The notes below the pieces were generated by a model. The model searched no databases. It saw only the letters and a list, made by a program, of their open reading frames with translations, and had not been told where the DNA came from. From the NCBI GenBank assembly GCA_018816105.1, contig JAHIWE010000089.1, positions 1 through 36,711 of the forward strand: a stretch of DNA of 36,711 nucleotides. Reading direction: 5' to 3'. Below, one piece after another: positions 16,811-24,163 of this stretch. The position numbers and the translations under genes were made by a program. Origin of the DNA: a bacterium. Its GTDB lineage: Bacteria; Campylobacterota; Campylobacteria; Campylobacterales; Arcobacteraceae. Each line of letters starts with the position of its first letter. Position 1 is the stretch's first letter.

Positions 16811-19000
16811 ATGTTTGAATTAATAACAAAAAAAATAAGTAATAAGATTATAATTGCTTTATTTGTTTTGATGTCATTGAGTAGTATAACTGTTATATTT
16901 GTAACAACTTCAAAAGTAACGGAAAACTCAATTGTTAAAACAAAAGAAAATTTAGAGATGCTAAATGCTGCAATGTTCCAAAGTCTTAGAAATGCAATGA
17001 ATACAGGAGATCCTGTACAAATAGCAAAAGCTGAAGATGATGCAAGACAAATTAAAGGTGTAAAAAATCTAACAGTTGCAAAAAGTAAGCCATTGATGGA
17101 ACTTTATCCTAGTGATGTCCCTTTTACTAAAGATGAAAAAGTTATTGAAACATTTAATTCAAAAGAGCCCATATTGTTACAAACAAAAAATGAAAATGGT
17201 CATACTCTAAGAATGATTAAACCAATGATTGCAACACAAGATTGTCTATTATGTCACGCTAATCAAATAGAAGGTGATGTAATTGGTGTTATGGATTTAA
17301 CTTTTTCACTTGATGAAAGTGACTCGCAAATAAAAAGTCTTGTAACTGAAATATCAATTATTTCTATTATCTTAACTATTTTAACTATTGGACTTATTTT
17401 CTTTATTGTAAAAAGAGCTACTAATCCTATTGGAAAATTAAAAGATGGATTTGAAAACTTGCTTCACTCAAATGAAACAAATATAACTTTAGCTGTTGAT
17501 TCAAAAGATGAAATTGGAGAAGTTGCAACTTTATTTAATTCATATATGGATAAAGTAAGAGATGGTCTTAGACAAGATGAAAAAGTGATCGAAGAAGCTA
17601 GTGATATTTTAGAGAAAACAGCAAATGGATTTTTTGTCTATAAAGTAAATTCAAAAGCTTCAAATCCACATGTTGAAGATTTGAAAAACAAATTAAATTC
17701 AATGATTTTAAGTACAAAAGAAACACTTGACAAAATCAATGAAACACTAAGATATTATGCTGAATCAAAATATGATTTTAAAATTAATGATGAAGGTATA
17801 TATGGAAACTTAGGTTCTTTAACCGCTGGAATTAAACTAGTAGGAAATAATACATCAGAGATTTTAGCAATGATTATGAATACAGGTGATGCTTTAAATG
17901 AAAATACAAAAACTCTTTCAAATGCATCAGCTAATTTATCAACATCATCAAATCAACAAGCAGCATCACTTGAAGAAACAGCAGCTGCTTTAGAGCAAAT
18001 AACATCAACAATTCAAGCAAATACACAAGCAACAACTAAAATGTCACAACTAGCACAAAGTGTAACAACATCTGCTAAAAATGGTCAAGAACTTGCTAAT
18101 CAAACAGCTAGATCAATGGATGATATAAATAAAGAAGTAAGCTCAATTAATGAAGCTATTGAAGTAATTGATCAAATTGCCTTCCAAACAAATATTCTTT
18201 CACTTAATGCAGCGGTTGAAGCAGCAACTGCTGGAGAAGCAGGACGTGGATTTGCAGTTGTTGCTCAAGAAGTTAGAAATCTAGCAAGTAGAAGTGCCGA
18301 AGCTGCAAAAGAGATAAAAAATATTGTCGAACTTGCAAGTAAAAAAGCGAAAACAGGAAAAGATATCTCTGATAATATGATTAGTGGTTATCAAGAATTA
18401 AATGAAAATATTTCACATACAATTAATACTATTAATGATGTGGCGAAAGCTTCAAAAGAGCAAGAAAGAGGAATCATACAAATTAACGATGCAATAAATA
18501 CGCTAGATCAAGCAACACAAAAAAATGCACAAGTTGCTGATCAAATCTCTATTATGGCTTCAAACATTGCTAATATGTCAAACTCTTTAGTAACAGCTGC
18601 CTCTCGTGCTTCATTTTTAGAAGATTCATTGGATAAGGTTTGTGATGTTGATTTAGTTTATGATACTGCTTTATTAAAAGTTGATTTATTAAATACAAAA
18701 GATGTTGTTTATTCTCAACTTGGTAATTTTAAAACATTTAAAATTAATGAAAATACAAGTATTAAACAGTGGTCAGATAAACATATTAATTCAGGGAAAA
18801 GAGTAGATATGCAACTTATGAATGATATAGAAAACTTAAATAAAGAGTTTCATAAAAATCTTCAAAAACTAGTAGATGCAAATGCAAATAAAGAATCAAA
18901 TGAGGCTTTAAACAAAAATGCAAGAGATGTTGAAATGGATGCTTTAAAAATATTTGGAAATTTAAATAATGTAAAAAAAGAAGCTTGTAAGAAAAAATAG
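16811..19000 (+). CDS. Methyl-accepting chemotaxis protein with CxxCH haem-type sensor and CZB-like tail
   Basis: Transmembrane chemoreceptor of 729 residues. TM1 is at about 12-32, the periplasmic sensor at 33-179, TM2 at 180-200, HAMP at 201-255, and the signalling coiled coil at about 350-600. The hairpin tip includes [21 protein letters not shown]. The sensor contains CLLCH (C145, C148, H149), a c-type haem attachment motif, just before a [11 protein letters not shown] strand. This resembles the DUF3365/Tll0287 haem-PAS group, suggesting redox or gas sensing (inference). After the coiled coil, residues 617-690 resemble a chemoreceptor zinc-binding (CZB) domain but lack several ligands: VDLL for xDHx, and NTSIKQW for the Cys motif. 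A convergent CheZ-like gene lies 27 bases downstream. Confidence 0.92.
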   Translation: MFELITKKISNKIIIALFVLMSLSSITVIFVTTSKVTENSIVKTKENLEMLNAAMFQSLRNAMNTGDPVQIAKAEDDARQIKGVKNLTVAKSKPLMELYPSDVPFTKDEKVIETFNSKEPILLQTKNENGHTLRMIKPMIATQDCLLCHANQIEGDVIGVMDLTFSLDESDSQIKSLVTEISIISIILTILTIGLIFFIVKRATNPIGKLKDGFENLLHSNETNITLAVDSKDEIGEVATLFNSYMDKVRDGLRQDEKVIEEASDILEKTANGFFVYKVNSKASNPHVEDLKNKLNSMILSTKETLDKINETLRYYAESKYDFKINDEGIYGNLGSLTAGIKLVGNNTSEILAMIMNTGDALNENTKTLSNASANLSTSSNQQAASLEETAAALEQITSTIQANTQATTKMSQLAQSVTTSAKNGQELANQTARSMDDINKEVSSINEAIEVIDQIAFQTNILSLNAAVEAATAGEAGRGFAVVAQEVRNLASRSAEAAKEIKNIVELASKKAKTGKDISDNMISGYQELNENISHTINTINDVAKASKEQERGIIQINDAINTLDQATQKNAQVADQISIMASNIANMSNSLVTAASRASFLEDSLDKVCDVDLVYDTALLKVDLLNTKDVVYSQLGNFKTFKINENTSIKQWSDKHINSGKRVDMQLMNDIENLNKEFHKNLQKLVDANANKESNEALNKNARDVEMDALKIFGNLNNVKKEACKKK

Positions 19001-19027
19001 ATAAAAGAAGATTTATTCTTCTTTTAT
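19001..19027. terminator. Bidirectional terminator between chemoreceptor and CheZ-like gene
   Basis: An 11-bp perfect stem (ATAAAAGAAGA at 19001-19011 and its complement at 19017-19027) encloses a 5-base loop. It fills the whole gap between two convergent genes. The arms are T-rich on each exiting side, so the hairpin can serve both directions, although neither T-tract is a pure run. Confidence 0.6.
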
Positions 19028-19390
19028 TTATCCTTGTTGCATTTGTTTAATCAAAAGTTCTAATTCATCCTCAGATAAAATATCCTGTGAATCTTTCGAA
19101 TCAATATTTTTAGCACTAGCAGCTAGGTTATATTGACTTTTATCAATGCCATTTTTATCACAAACAAAGTTTACAACTCTTTCTATTTTTTGTCTATGTA
19201 AATCTTGATGTTGTAATAATCCAAAAATATCAGAAATTACATTGCTGATTTTATCTTTTTTATGTAGGGGAATATCTAAATCAGAAATAATAGTATCTAC
19301 CATTTCTGCATTATCATAGATTAGCTTAGCGTTATTTTCAGACTCTTTTATTACTTCACATAATTGTGCAATTAACTCTTCATACTTCAT
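19028..19390 (-). CDS. Small CheZ-like CheY-P phosphatase candidate
   Basis: The product is 120 residues from the ATG at 19390. An earlier ATG (19396) abuts the AAAGG ribosome site and is unlikely. The helical middle contains QDLHRQKIERV (from Q64, counting from the earlier ATG). D65 and Q69 keep the Dxxx-Q spacing of the CheZ catalytic pair (QDLTGQ in enterobacteria). The C-terminus, DILSEDELELLIKQ (105-118), resembles the CheY-binding peptide of FliM and the CheZ tail. At 120 residues it is much shorter than ordinary CheZ (about 200 or more). It is convergent with a chemoreceptor gene. My reading is a soluble CheY-phosphate phosphatase, or at least a CheY-binding protein; this is inference from motifs. 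Confidence 0.6.
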   Translation of the reverse strand: MKYEELIAQLCEVIKESENNAKLIYDNAEMVDTIISDLDIPLHKKDKISNVISDIFGLLQHQDLHRQKIERVVNFVCDKNGIDKSQYNLAASAKNIDSKDSQDILSEDELELLIKQMQQG

Positions 19391-19465
19391 ATACATCCTT
19401 TAGCTGCTATTTGTATGAAGAGTTTAACTTATTTTAACTTAATACATTTCGTATTTATTTAATTA

Positions 19466-20530
19466 TTAATGAATTATTTCTGCAATTACTTCAGTTGCGT
19501 ATGAACCTTTTGGTAAATAAAATTGTAGTTCCATCCAGTTTTTATCTTCTTTATAATTACTAGAGATATCTTCAGGGAAAATCCAAGCAAATCTTCTTGC
19601 TCCATCTTCGCCTGTTTTTTCTTCAAACTCTTTTTCAATTTCATAAGCTAAATCAACTGAATTTTTAACCCTTTTCCCACTTAAAAGACCTGTTGGAACT
19701 CTATCTCTTTCATTGAATTTAGCAGATTCTTCTTCTAGATTTTCAATTGTAAAAATTTTTCCAAATGGGTAATGAGAAAGTAAATCACCTGTCATTAATT
19801 TAAAAGGATGTTTTTGTTTTTTCATTTGTTTTACAACATCAAGTGGTAAATTTAATTTTTGATAAACTTCTTTTGGCTCAAATGCTTCGATTAATTTTGA
19901 AATCTCAATTCTTTTTGAAAGCCAAGAATTAAAAAGATAACTTTGGTAAGCATTGATATACATTTGCTTTAAATTTCTTCTTTTCTCTTTTAGTTTTCCA
20001 TCAATAATATCTTTACCTTTTTTATAGTTGTCACCCTCAATTCCAAATCTTTGAAATCCAAAATAGTTAGGAATTCCATAAGTAACAATTTGTCCTAAAG
20101 CCTCTTCAATTTTTCTTTTTTCAATGGCACCCACTCTTTTTAGTCTAATAAAAAATTTATTACCTTTTAAGTGCCCTACTTTGATTTTGTTGTTATGGTA
20201 AGTCGTTTCAAGAATTTTTAGATTTTCATGTTGAAAAGATTTTAAAGCCTCTTCATATTTTCTATGAATTGAAATAGATTGAACAGTCATTGCATTTTTA
20301 TCTTTTAATCCTGCGTATCCGAACTCTCTACTACTACAATTTAAAAACTTTGCTAATAATTCAATAGCATCCCAAGTTGCTAAATCTTTTTTTCTAATTT
20401 TTAAAACTAAATGCTCACCCTCACCTGAGAAATCATAAAGTGGTAGTTCTGTAACTACGAAGTCATCTTTGTTTTGTTTGAAAACCACATCTATTTTTGA
20501 GTGATTTAAATATCTTTGTAATTGTTCCAA
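19466..20530 (-). CDS. truD: tRNA pseudouridine synthase D
   Basis: TruD makes pseudouridine-13 in certain tRNAs. The product is 354 residues. The signature FGYAGLKDKNAMTVQ contains the catalytic aspartate (D77), and NYFGFQRFG and NAYQSYLFNSWL match conserved blocks. The start is taken as TTG at 20530, with AAGGA 10 bases upstream; no ATG occurs near the N-terminus. It lies 23 bases downstream of thiL in the same direction, suggesting co-transcription. The frame is intact. Confidence 0.93.
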   Translation of the reverse strand: MEQLQRYLNHSKIDVVFKQNKDDFVVTELPLYDFSGEGEHLVLKIRKKDLATWDAIELLAKFLNCSSREFGYAGLKDKNAMTVQSISIHRKYEEALKSFQHENLKILETTYHNNKIKVGHLKGNKFFIRLKRVGAIEKRKIEEALGQIVTYGIPNYFGFQRFGIEGDNYKKGKDIIDGKLKEKRRNLKQMYINAYQSYLFNSWLSKRIEISKLIEAFEPKEVYQKLNLPLDVVKQMKKQKHPFKLMTGDLLSHYPFGKIFTIENLEEESAKFNERDRVPTGLLSGKRVKNSVDLAYEIEKEFEEKTGEDGARRFAWIFPEDISSNYKEDKNWMELQFYLPKGSYATEVIAEIIH

Positions 20531-20553
20531 TGTTTATATTTCCTTTTATATTT

Positions 20554-21375
20554 TTAAAAATGGTGATTTTTAAAGTTTGTTGTATATGTACCTTTTACAG
20601 CTTTTGCAAAGGGATTTAATTTTACCTTGTGTTTTAAGGCAATTTTTTTGATTTTCTCAAAATTCTTTTCATTAAATGAAAAAAGTATTTCATACTCTTC
20701 ACCTGATGTTCCTATATCTTCATCAATTTTGTGAAAAAATTCAAAACCTAATTTATTAGCCTTTGATAATCTTTCTAGCTCAAAAAATAAACCATCTGAA
20801 ATATCCATTGAAGTTGTGATCAAAGGTGCAATTTCATAAAAGAAATCTGCATTTAAAATAGGCTTTATAAACTTTGATTTTTTAGAAATCTCTTTGTTTT
20901 TAAAAAGTCTTTGCAAATCTATCTTACATAAACCCAAAGTTCCTGTATAACAAAGAATATCACCTTTTTTCATACCTTTTCTATAAATAGGATTTGAAGT
21001 CTTGGATATAATAGTAACTGAGATATCAAGCTTTTCATTTGATATTGTATCACCGCCAATAATTTGTATTCCAAACTCGCGTGCTGCTTTTTTAAAGCCT
21101 TTTGCTAACTCTTTTAGATTTTCATTTGTGTATGATTTTGGAATTGCTACACTTAAAAGTGCATATTTTGGAATTGCATTCATCACAATAGCATCTGAAA
21201 TATTAACAATCATTGCTTTATAAGCAATCTGTTTTAAACTCATCCACTCTTTTTTAAAATGCACATTCTCAAAAAAAGCATCCATTGAGTAAACAAATCC
21301 ATCAACTACAGCACCATCATCACCTATTATTTTATTACTTGAAAACTGTTTTATAAAATACTCTTCTTTATTCAT
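20554..21375 (-). CDS. thiL: Thiamine-monophosphate kinase
   Basis: ThiL phosphorylates thiamine phosphate to the active diphosphate. The product is 273 residues from ATG 21375, somewhat short for the family (about 300-330). Motifs include GDDGAVVDGFVYSMDAF near the N-terminus, the metal-binding IIGGDTISNEKLDISVT, and TSMDISDGLFFELERL. No ribosome site precedes the ATG. A TATAAT box ends 6 bases before it, so the message may be leaderless. The open frame extends upstream only to a TTG inside that box, which is unlikely as a start. It is co-directional with truD. Confidence 0.9.
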   Translation of the reverse strand: MNKEEYFIKQFSSNKIIGDDGAVVDGFVYSMDAFFENVHFKKEWMSLKQIAYKAMIVNISDAIVMNAIPKYALLSVAIPKSYTNENLKELAKGFKKAAREFGIQIIGGDTISNEKLDISVTIISKTSNPIYRKGMKKGDILCYTGTLGLCKIDLQRLFKNKEISKKSKFIKPILNADFFYEIAPLITTSMDISDGLFFELERLSKANKLGFEFFHKIDEDIGTSGEEYEILFSFNEKNFEKIKKIALKHKVKLNPFAKAVKGTYTTNFKNHHF

Positions 21376-21380
21376 GCGCA

Positions 21381-21386
21381 ATTATA
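21381..21386 (-). promoter_or_regulatory. -10 box directly before thiL (possible leaderless start)
   Basis: On the minus strand, TATAAT is followed by TGCGC and then the thiL ATG. Transcription normally begins 6-8 bases after the -10 box, which here is the A of the ATG or within two bases of it. No other TATAAT lies closer to allow a leader, and there is no -35 match. Confidence 0.55.
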
Positions 21387-21438
21387 TCAAAGATGAGCAA
21401 AATATACACGCTAAATAAAGAATTTGGGGAAATTTATT

Positions 21439-21463
21439 AAAGAGGATAAAAAATATCCTCTTT
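21439..21463. repeat. Perfect inverted repeat between divergent thiL and superoxide reductase genes
   Basis: AAAGAGGATA (21439-21448) and TATCCTCTTT (21454-21463) form a 10-bp perfect inverted repeat around five A residues. It covers the -35 zone of the superoxide reductase promoter (its -10 is at 21482). It could be a regulator's operator or an upstream hairpin. A terminator is unlikely because no gene ends here in either direction. Confidence 0.6.
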
Positions 21464-21481
21464 GTTTTATTAAAAATATAG

Positions 21482-21487
21482 TATAAT
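21482..21487 (+). promoter_or_regulatory. -10 box of the superoxide reductase gene
   Basis: TATAAT, preceded by TAG, lies 32 bases before the ATG at 21520. The predicted start point is near 21494. AGGAGAT lies 4-5 bases before the ATG. The inverted repeat just upstream overlaps the -35 position. Confidence 0.65.
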
Positions 21488-21519
21488 GTTCTTTTAAAAT
21501 AATTTAACTAGGAGATACT

Positions 21520-21906
21520 ATGCCAAAAATTAACAAATACGTTGATATTGATACTGTTGAGAGAGAAGCGAAGAAAGATTTAATTGATAGACACAGTCCA
21601 TTCATTCACTGTGCTGCAACTGCAAAGTTGGGTGAACCATTTGAAGTAACTGTAAAAATGGGTAACGAATATACTCATCCAGATGATTTCGATCATTATA
21701 TTGAGTCTGTAACATTATATAATGGTGACGTTCAATTAGCTAAAGCTTCTTATGTTCCTGGAACATTAGGAAACATTAAAGCTCATAACACTACTACATT
21801 TACAATTATTCCAAATGGAAAAAAATTAAACCTAGTAGCTCATGGTTACTGTACAAAACATGGTATCTGGGAAGGTACACCAGTAGTTGTAGACGTTGCT
21901 GAATAA
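21520..21906 (+). CDS. Superoxide reductase (neelaredoxin/desulfoferrodoxin family)
   Basis: Predicted cytoplasmic non-haem iron enzyme that reduces superoxide to hydrogen peroxide. The 128-residue product has the one-iron (neelaredoxin, class II) layout without a desulforedoxin domain. Expected iron ligands are present: H25 in DRHSP, H53 and H59 in HPDDFDHYI, and C111/H114 in GYCTKHGIWEG. The usual E-K-H-x-P motif reads D23-R24-H25-S-P, so both the sixth-ligand Glu and the conserved Lys are replaced by similar residues. A single-gene unit with its own promoter and a strong terminator. The nearby peroxiredoxin-type gene could handle the product peroxide (inference). Confidence 0.88.
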   Translation: MPKINKYVDIDTVEREAKKDLIDRHSPFIHCAATAKLGEPFEVTVKMGNEYTHPDDFDHYIESVTLYNGDVQLAKASYVPGTLGNIKAHNTTTFTIIPNGKKLNLVAHGYCTKHGIWEGTPVVVDVAE

Positions 21907-21931
21907 GCTCTAAATTCTACTGTATAAAAAG

Positions 21932-21961
21932 GGTAAGAAGTTTTGCTTCTTACCTTTTTTT
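21932..21961 (+). terminator. Rho-independent terminator after superoxide reductase gene
   Basis: GGTAAGAAG (21932-21940) pairs with CTTCTTACC (21946-21954) across a 5-base loop, followed by seven T residues. Five A residues precede the stem, so it can also act on the minus strand for the convergent HAD gene ending at 22032. Confidence 0.88.
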
Positions 21962-22031
21962 ATGTATATAATATATTTATTTAATTTATTTTCAAATACA
22001 GCTTTTCTTATAAATCAAATTAATCGATAAT

Positions 22032-22703
22032 TTAATCTAAATCTTCACAAAGTTCCAACAAAGAACTAACTGTAATTGTAGGTTGAATCTCCCATGGATC
22101 AAAAATAGATTCTGAAGATCTTTGAATCCATACTGATTTCATTCCTGCTGAAATAGAACCTATTACATCAAATGGATTACTTGATATTAACCAAGCTTCA
22201 TTTCCATTTGTTTGAGCTGTTCTTAAAAAGTGTGCATAAGCTCCAGGAGATGGTTTGAAAGTTTTAATATCATCAACACTTACAACATCTAAAAATAATT
22301 CTCTTACTCCTACATGAATTAAAAGTTTTTCAACAGCTTCAGCTTTTCCATTTGAAAATGCAAATAATCTAAATCCTTTTTCTTTTAATTTTTTTAATGC
22401 CTCTTTTACATCATCAAAAGCTGGTAATACGGAATAGATATTCATAAGCTCATTTTTTTGTTCAAGATTAAGTTCAACTTTATGAAATAAACAAGTATAG
22501 TCTAAAGCCTGTGAGGTACAAATAGCGAAACTCACGTAGTTTTGCATATGCCCTCGTCTAAATGAGTATTCAAGCTGCTTATTACGCCAAGTGGTAGAAA
22601 ATGCTTTTGCTTTGTTTCCTATAAATTTTTCTAATAAATCAACCACACCATTTGTATCAATAAGTGTTCCATAAACATCAAAGGCTAGTGTTGTATTTTT
22701 CAT
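22032..22703 (-). CDS. HAD family hydrolase, haloacid dehalogenase type II
   Basis: The 223-residue product has the HAD core: nucleophile D9 in AFDVYGTLID, a second motif in FAFSNGKAE, and DDIKTFKPSPGAY with the conserved Lys. The acid motif follows in SSNPFDVIGSISAGM. The DVYGT form and the C-terminal layout match L-2-haloacid dehalogenase type II, but many such proteins are general phosphatases. ATG at 22703 follows AAGGAG. It lies 41 bases downstream of the peroxiredoxin-like gene in the same direction and is probably co-transcribed under TetR control. Confidence 0.8.
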   Translation of the reverse strand: MKNTTLAFDVYGTLIDTNGVVDLLEKFIGNKAKAFSTTWRNKQLEYSFRRGHMQNYVSFAICTSQALDYTCLFHKVELNLEQKNELMNIYSVLPAFDDVKEALKKLKEKGFRLFAFSNGKAEAVEKLLIHVGVRELFLDVVSVDDIKTFKPSPGAYAHFLRTAQTNGNEAWLISSNPFDVIGSISAGMKSVWIQRSSESIFDPWEIQPTITVSSLLELCEDLD

Positions 22704-22744
22704 AATATCTCCTTAATTTTTATTTCATACTATTTAAAAAATAA

Positions 22745-23404
22745 TTAATTATTAGAATTTTTTCTAATTGCTTCTAAAATATCTTGAGGTTCACATCTTT
22801 TTGTATAATCTTCATCAATAAATGAAAATATAATCTCTTTATTTTTATTTATAACATAAGTTGCAGGCATTGGAATTTCATAAGAGTCTTCTTTATTAGT
22901 TGCTGGAAGATCAATACCAAAACTTAAATATATAGGTCTTATTTCTTCAGCCAATGAAAATACAAGCCCATACTCTTTTGCTATTAGATTTGAATTATCA
23001 CTTAATACTTCAAATTCAAGTTCATTTTTCTCTTTTGTACTCATACTTGCATCTGGACTTTGTGGAGAAACTGCAATTAATTTTGCACCTAATTGTTTTA
23101 ATTCTTCGTTAATACCTTGTAATGCTTTTAATTCAAGATTACAATAAGCACACCAAGATCCTCTATAAAAACTCACAACCACAAAATCATTCTCTTCTAA
23201 AGTATCAAATAATGAAACTTTATTTCCTAGTGCATTTGGTAATTTAATCTCTTTTGCAATTGAACCTACTGTTAGTGCATTTTTACTAATACTTGCATCT
23301 TCTAGTTTTTTTGTAGCGTCTAACATCATTTCTTGAACTTCTAATGGAGCTTTTTGTTTGAATGCTTCTTTATATTTTTTTATTTCATCTATTAATCTTG
23401 ACAT
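22745..23404 (-). CDS. Peroxiredoxin-like (AhpC/TSA) thiol protein
   Basis: Predicted soluble thioredoxin-fold protein of 219 residues in the peroxiredoxin-like family. The active segment is FYRGSWCAYCNLEL, with C85 and C88 forming a CxxC where typical peroxiredoxins have TxxC. This form suits peroxide or disulfide reduction. SPQSPDASMSTKEKN and the downstream strands fit AhpC/TSA. No signal peptide is seen. ATG at 23404 has AAGGA about 7 bases upstream. It is transcribed from a promoter whose spacer is a 13-bp inverted repeat matching the one at the tetR promoter, so it is likely repressed by that regulator. Confidence 0.82.
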   Translation of the reverse strand: MSRLIDEIKKYKEAFKQKAPLEVQEMMLDATKKLEDASISKNALTVGSIAKEIKLPNALGNKVSLFDTLEENDFVVVSFYRGSWCAYCNLELKALQGINEELKQLGAKLIAVSPQSPDASMSTKEKNELEFEVLSDNSNLIAKEYGLVFSLAEEIRPIYLSFGIDLPATNKEDSYEIPMPATYVINKNKEIIFSFIDEDYTKRCEPQDILEAIRKNSNN

Positions 23405-23438
23405 TTTATTTCCTTTTATATTTTGTTTAATTTTTCTA

Positions 23439-23470
23439 ATATGTTATAGAACAATTATTCTATAACATAT
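23439..23470 (-). promoter_or_regulatory. Operator/promoter of the peroxiredoxin-HAD genes
   Basis: ATATGTTATAGAA (23439-23451) and TTCTATAACATAT (23458-23470) are perfect 13-base arms around a 6-base centre. On the minus strand TATAAC (23443-23448) is the -10 candidate, and the region 17 bases upstream replaces the -35. The core TTATAGAA-N6-TTCTATAA is identical in arms and spacing to the site at the tetR promoter. Confidence 0.8.
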
Positions 23471-23478
23471 AAAAAAAA

Positions 23479-24039
23479 TTATCTAATCATACTTAGTAAA
23501 TTTTTTATTATAATTTGGCTATCTTCTTTTGAAGAATTATATTTTCCATGAACATGAAAACCATGAATAAAAGTCTCTATTGTAAGAGCCATTGCTTTTA
23601 CATCTCCTGTAAAATCACCATCTTCTTTTGCTTGTGTAAGATTTTCTTCCATACCTAAACGAACATTATTAAAATACTCTTTTGTTATGTTATATGTTTC
23701 TTCACTTACAAAATCTTTTTCTCTCATAGTATTTGAAAATAAACAACCTTTAAAATCTTTTTTAAAAGTAAAACTTTGAAAAAAAAGTTCAATTCCTTTT
23801 TTCCCAGGATTATTTTTTAAAATAGTAAGTTTTTGAGCTGATAATTTTGAATAATAGTTTTCAAGAGCATCTTTAAACAAACCTTCTTTATCTTTGAATA
23901 AAGAATACATAGTTCTACGGTTTAATCCAGTGTGTGAAACCAATTCAGCCATTGATACACCCTCGTATCCTTTTTGCCAAAATATTTCCATTGCACTATC
24001 TAATACTTTATTTAAATCATATTCTACAGGTCTTGCCAT
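23479..24039 (-). CDS. TetR/AcrR family transcriptional regulator
   Basis: The product is 186 residues from ATG 24039 (MARPVEYD; GGAGACG upstream). The frame runs 21 codons further upstream through its own promoter and is not the likely start. The N-terminal helix-turn-helix is GVSMAELVSHTGLNRRTMYSLFKDKEGLF (about residues 27-55; core GLNRRTMYSLF). The C-terminal ligand domain has a single cysteine, C99, in KGCLFSNT, the position used by thiol-sensing members such as NemR (inference). Two matching operators, one over its own promoter and one before the downstream peroxiredoxin gene, indicate autoregulation and repression of that gene pair. Confidence 0.88.
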   Translation of the reverse strand: MARPVEYDLNKVLDSAMEIFWQKGYEGVSMAELVSHTGLNRRTMYSLFKDKEGLFKDALENYYSKLSAQKLTILKNNPGKKGIELFFQSFTFKKDFKGCLFSNTMREKDFVSEETYNITKEYFNNVRLGMEENLTQAKEDGDFTGDVKAMALTIETFIHGFHVHGKYNSSKEDSQIIIKNLLSMIR

Positions 24040-24060
24040 TTTTTCGTCTCCATTTGTAAA

Positions 24061-24089
24061 ATTATAGAACATTAATTCTATAATGTCAA
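24061..24089 (-). promoter_or_regulatory. tetR promoter with overlapping operator
   Basis: On the minus strand TTGACA (24084-24089) and TATAAT (24061-24066) are 17 bases apart, a perfect consensus. The inverted repeat ATTATAGAA (24061-24069) and TTCTATAAT (24076-24084) with a 6-base centre fills the spacer and -10 box. A bound dimer would block polymerase. Confidence 0.85.
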
Positions 24090-24129
24090 GTATTTTATAC
24101 AATTAACAAAAAATTAACTCCAATATAAC

Positions 24130-24135
24130 TATAAT
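24130..24135 (+). promoter_or_regulatory. -10 box of the tandem NosL gene
   Basis: TATAAT lies 28 bases before the ATG at 24164, with a predicted start near 24142. AAGGAAAG provides the ribosome site. The TetR operator lies about 45 bases upstream, outside the core promoter, so direct repression of this gene by the same site is uncertain. Confidence 0.55.
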
Positions 24136-24163
24136 TTAATAATACTAATTATAAGGAAAGTTT

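Noticed and set aside
23439-23470. Inverted repeat read as a terminator of tetR
   Set aside because: The T-rich run precedes rather than follows the stem on the transcribed strand, and the same core recurs at the tetR promoter, so an operator fits better.
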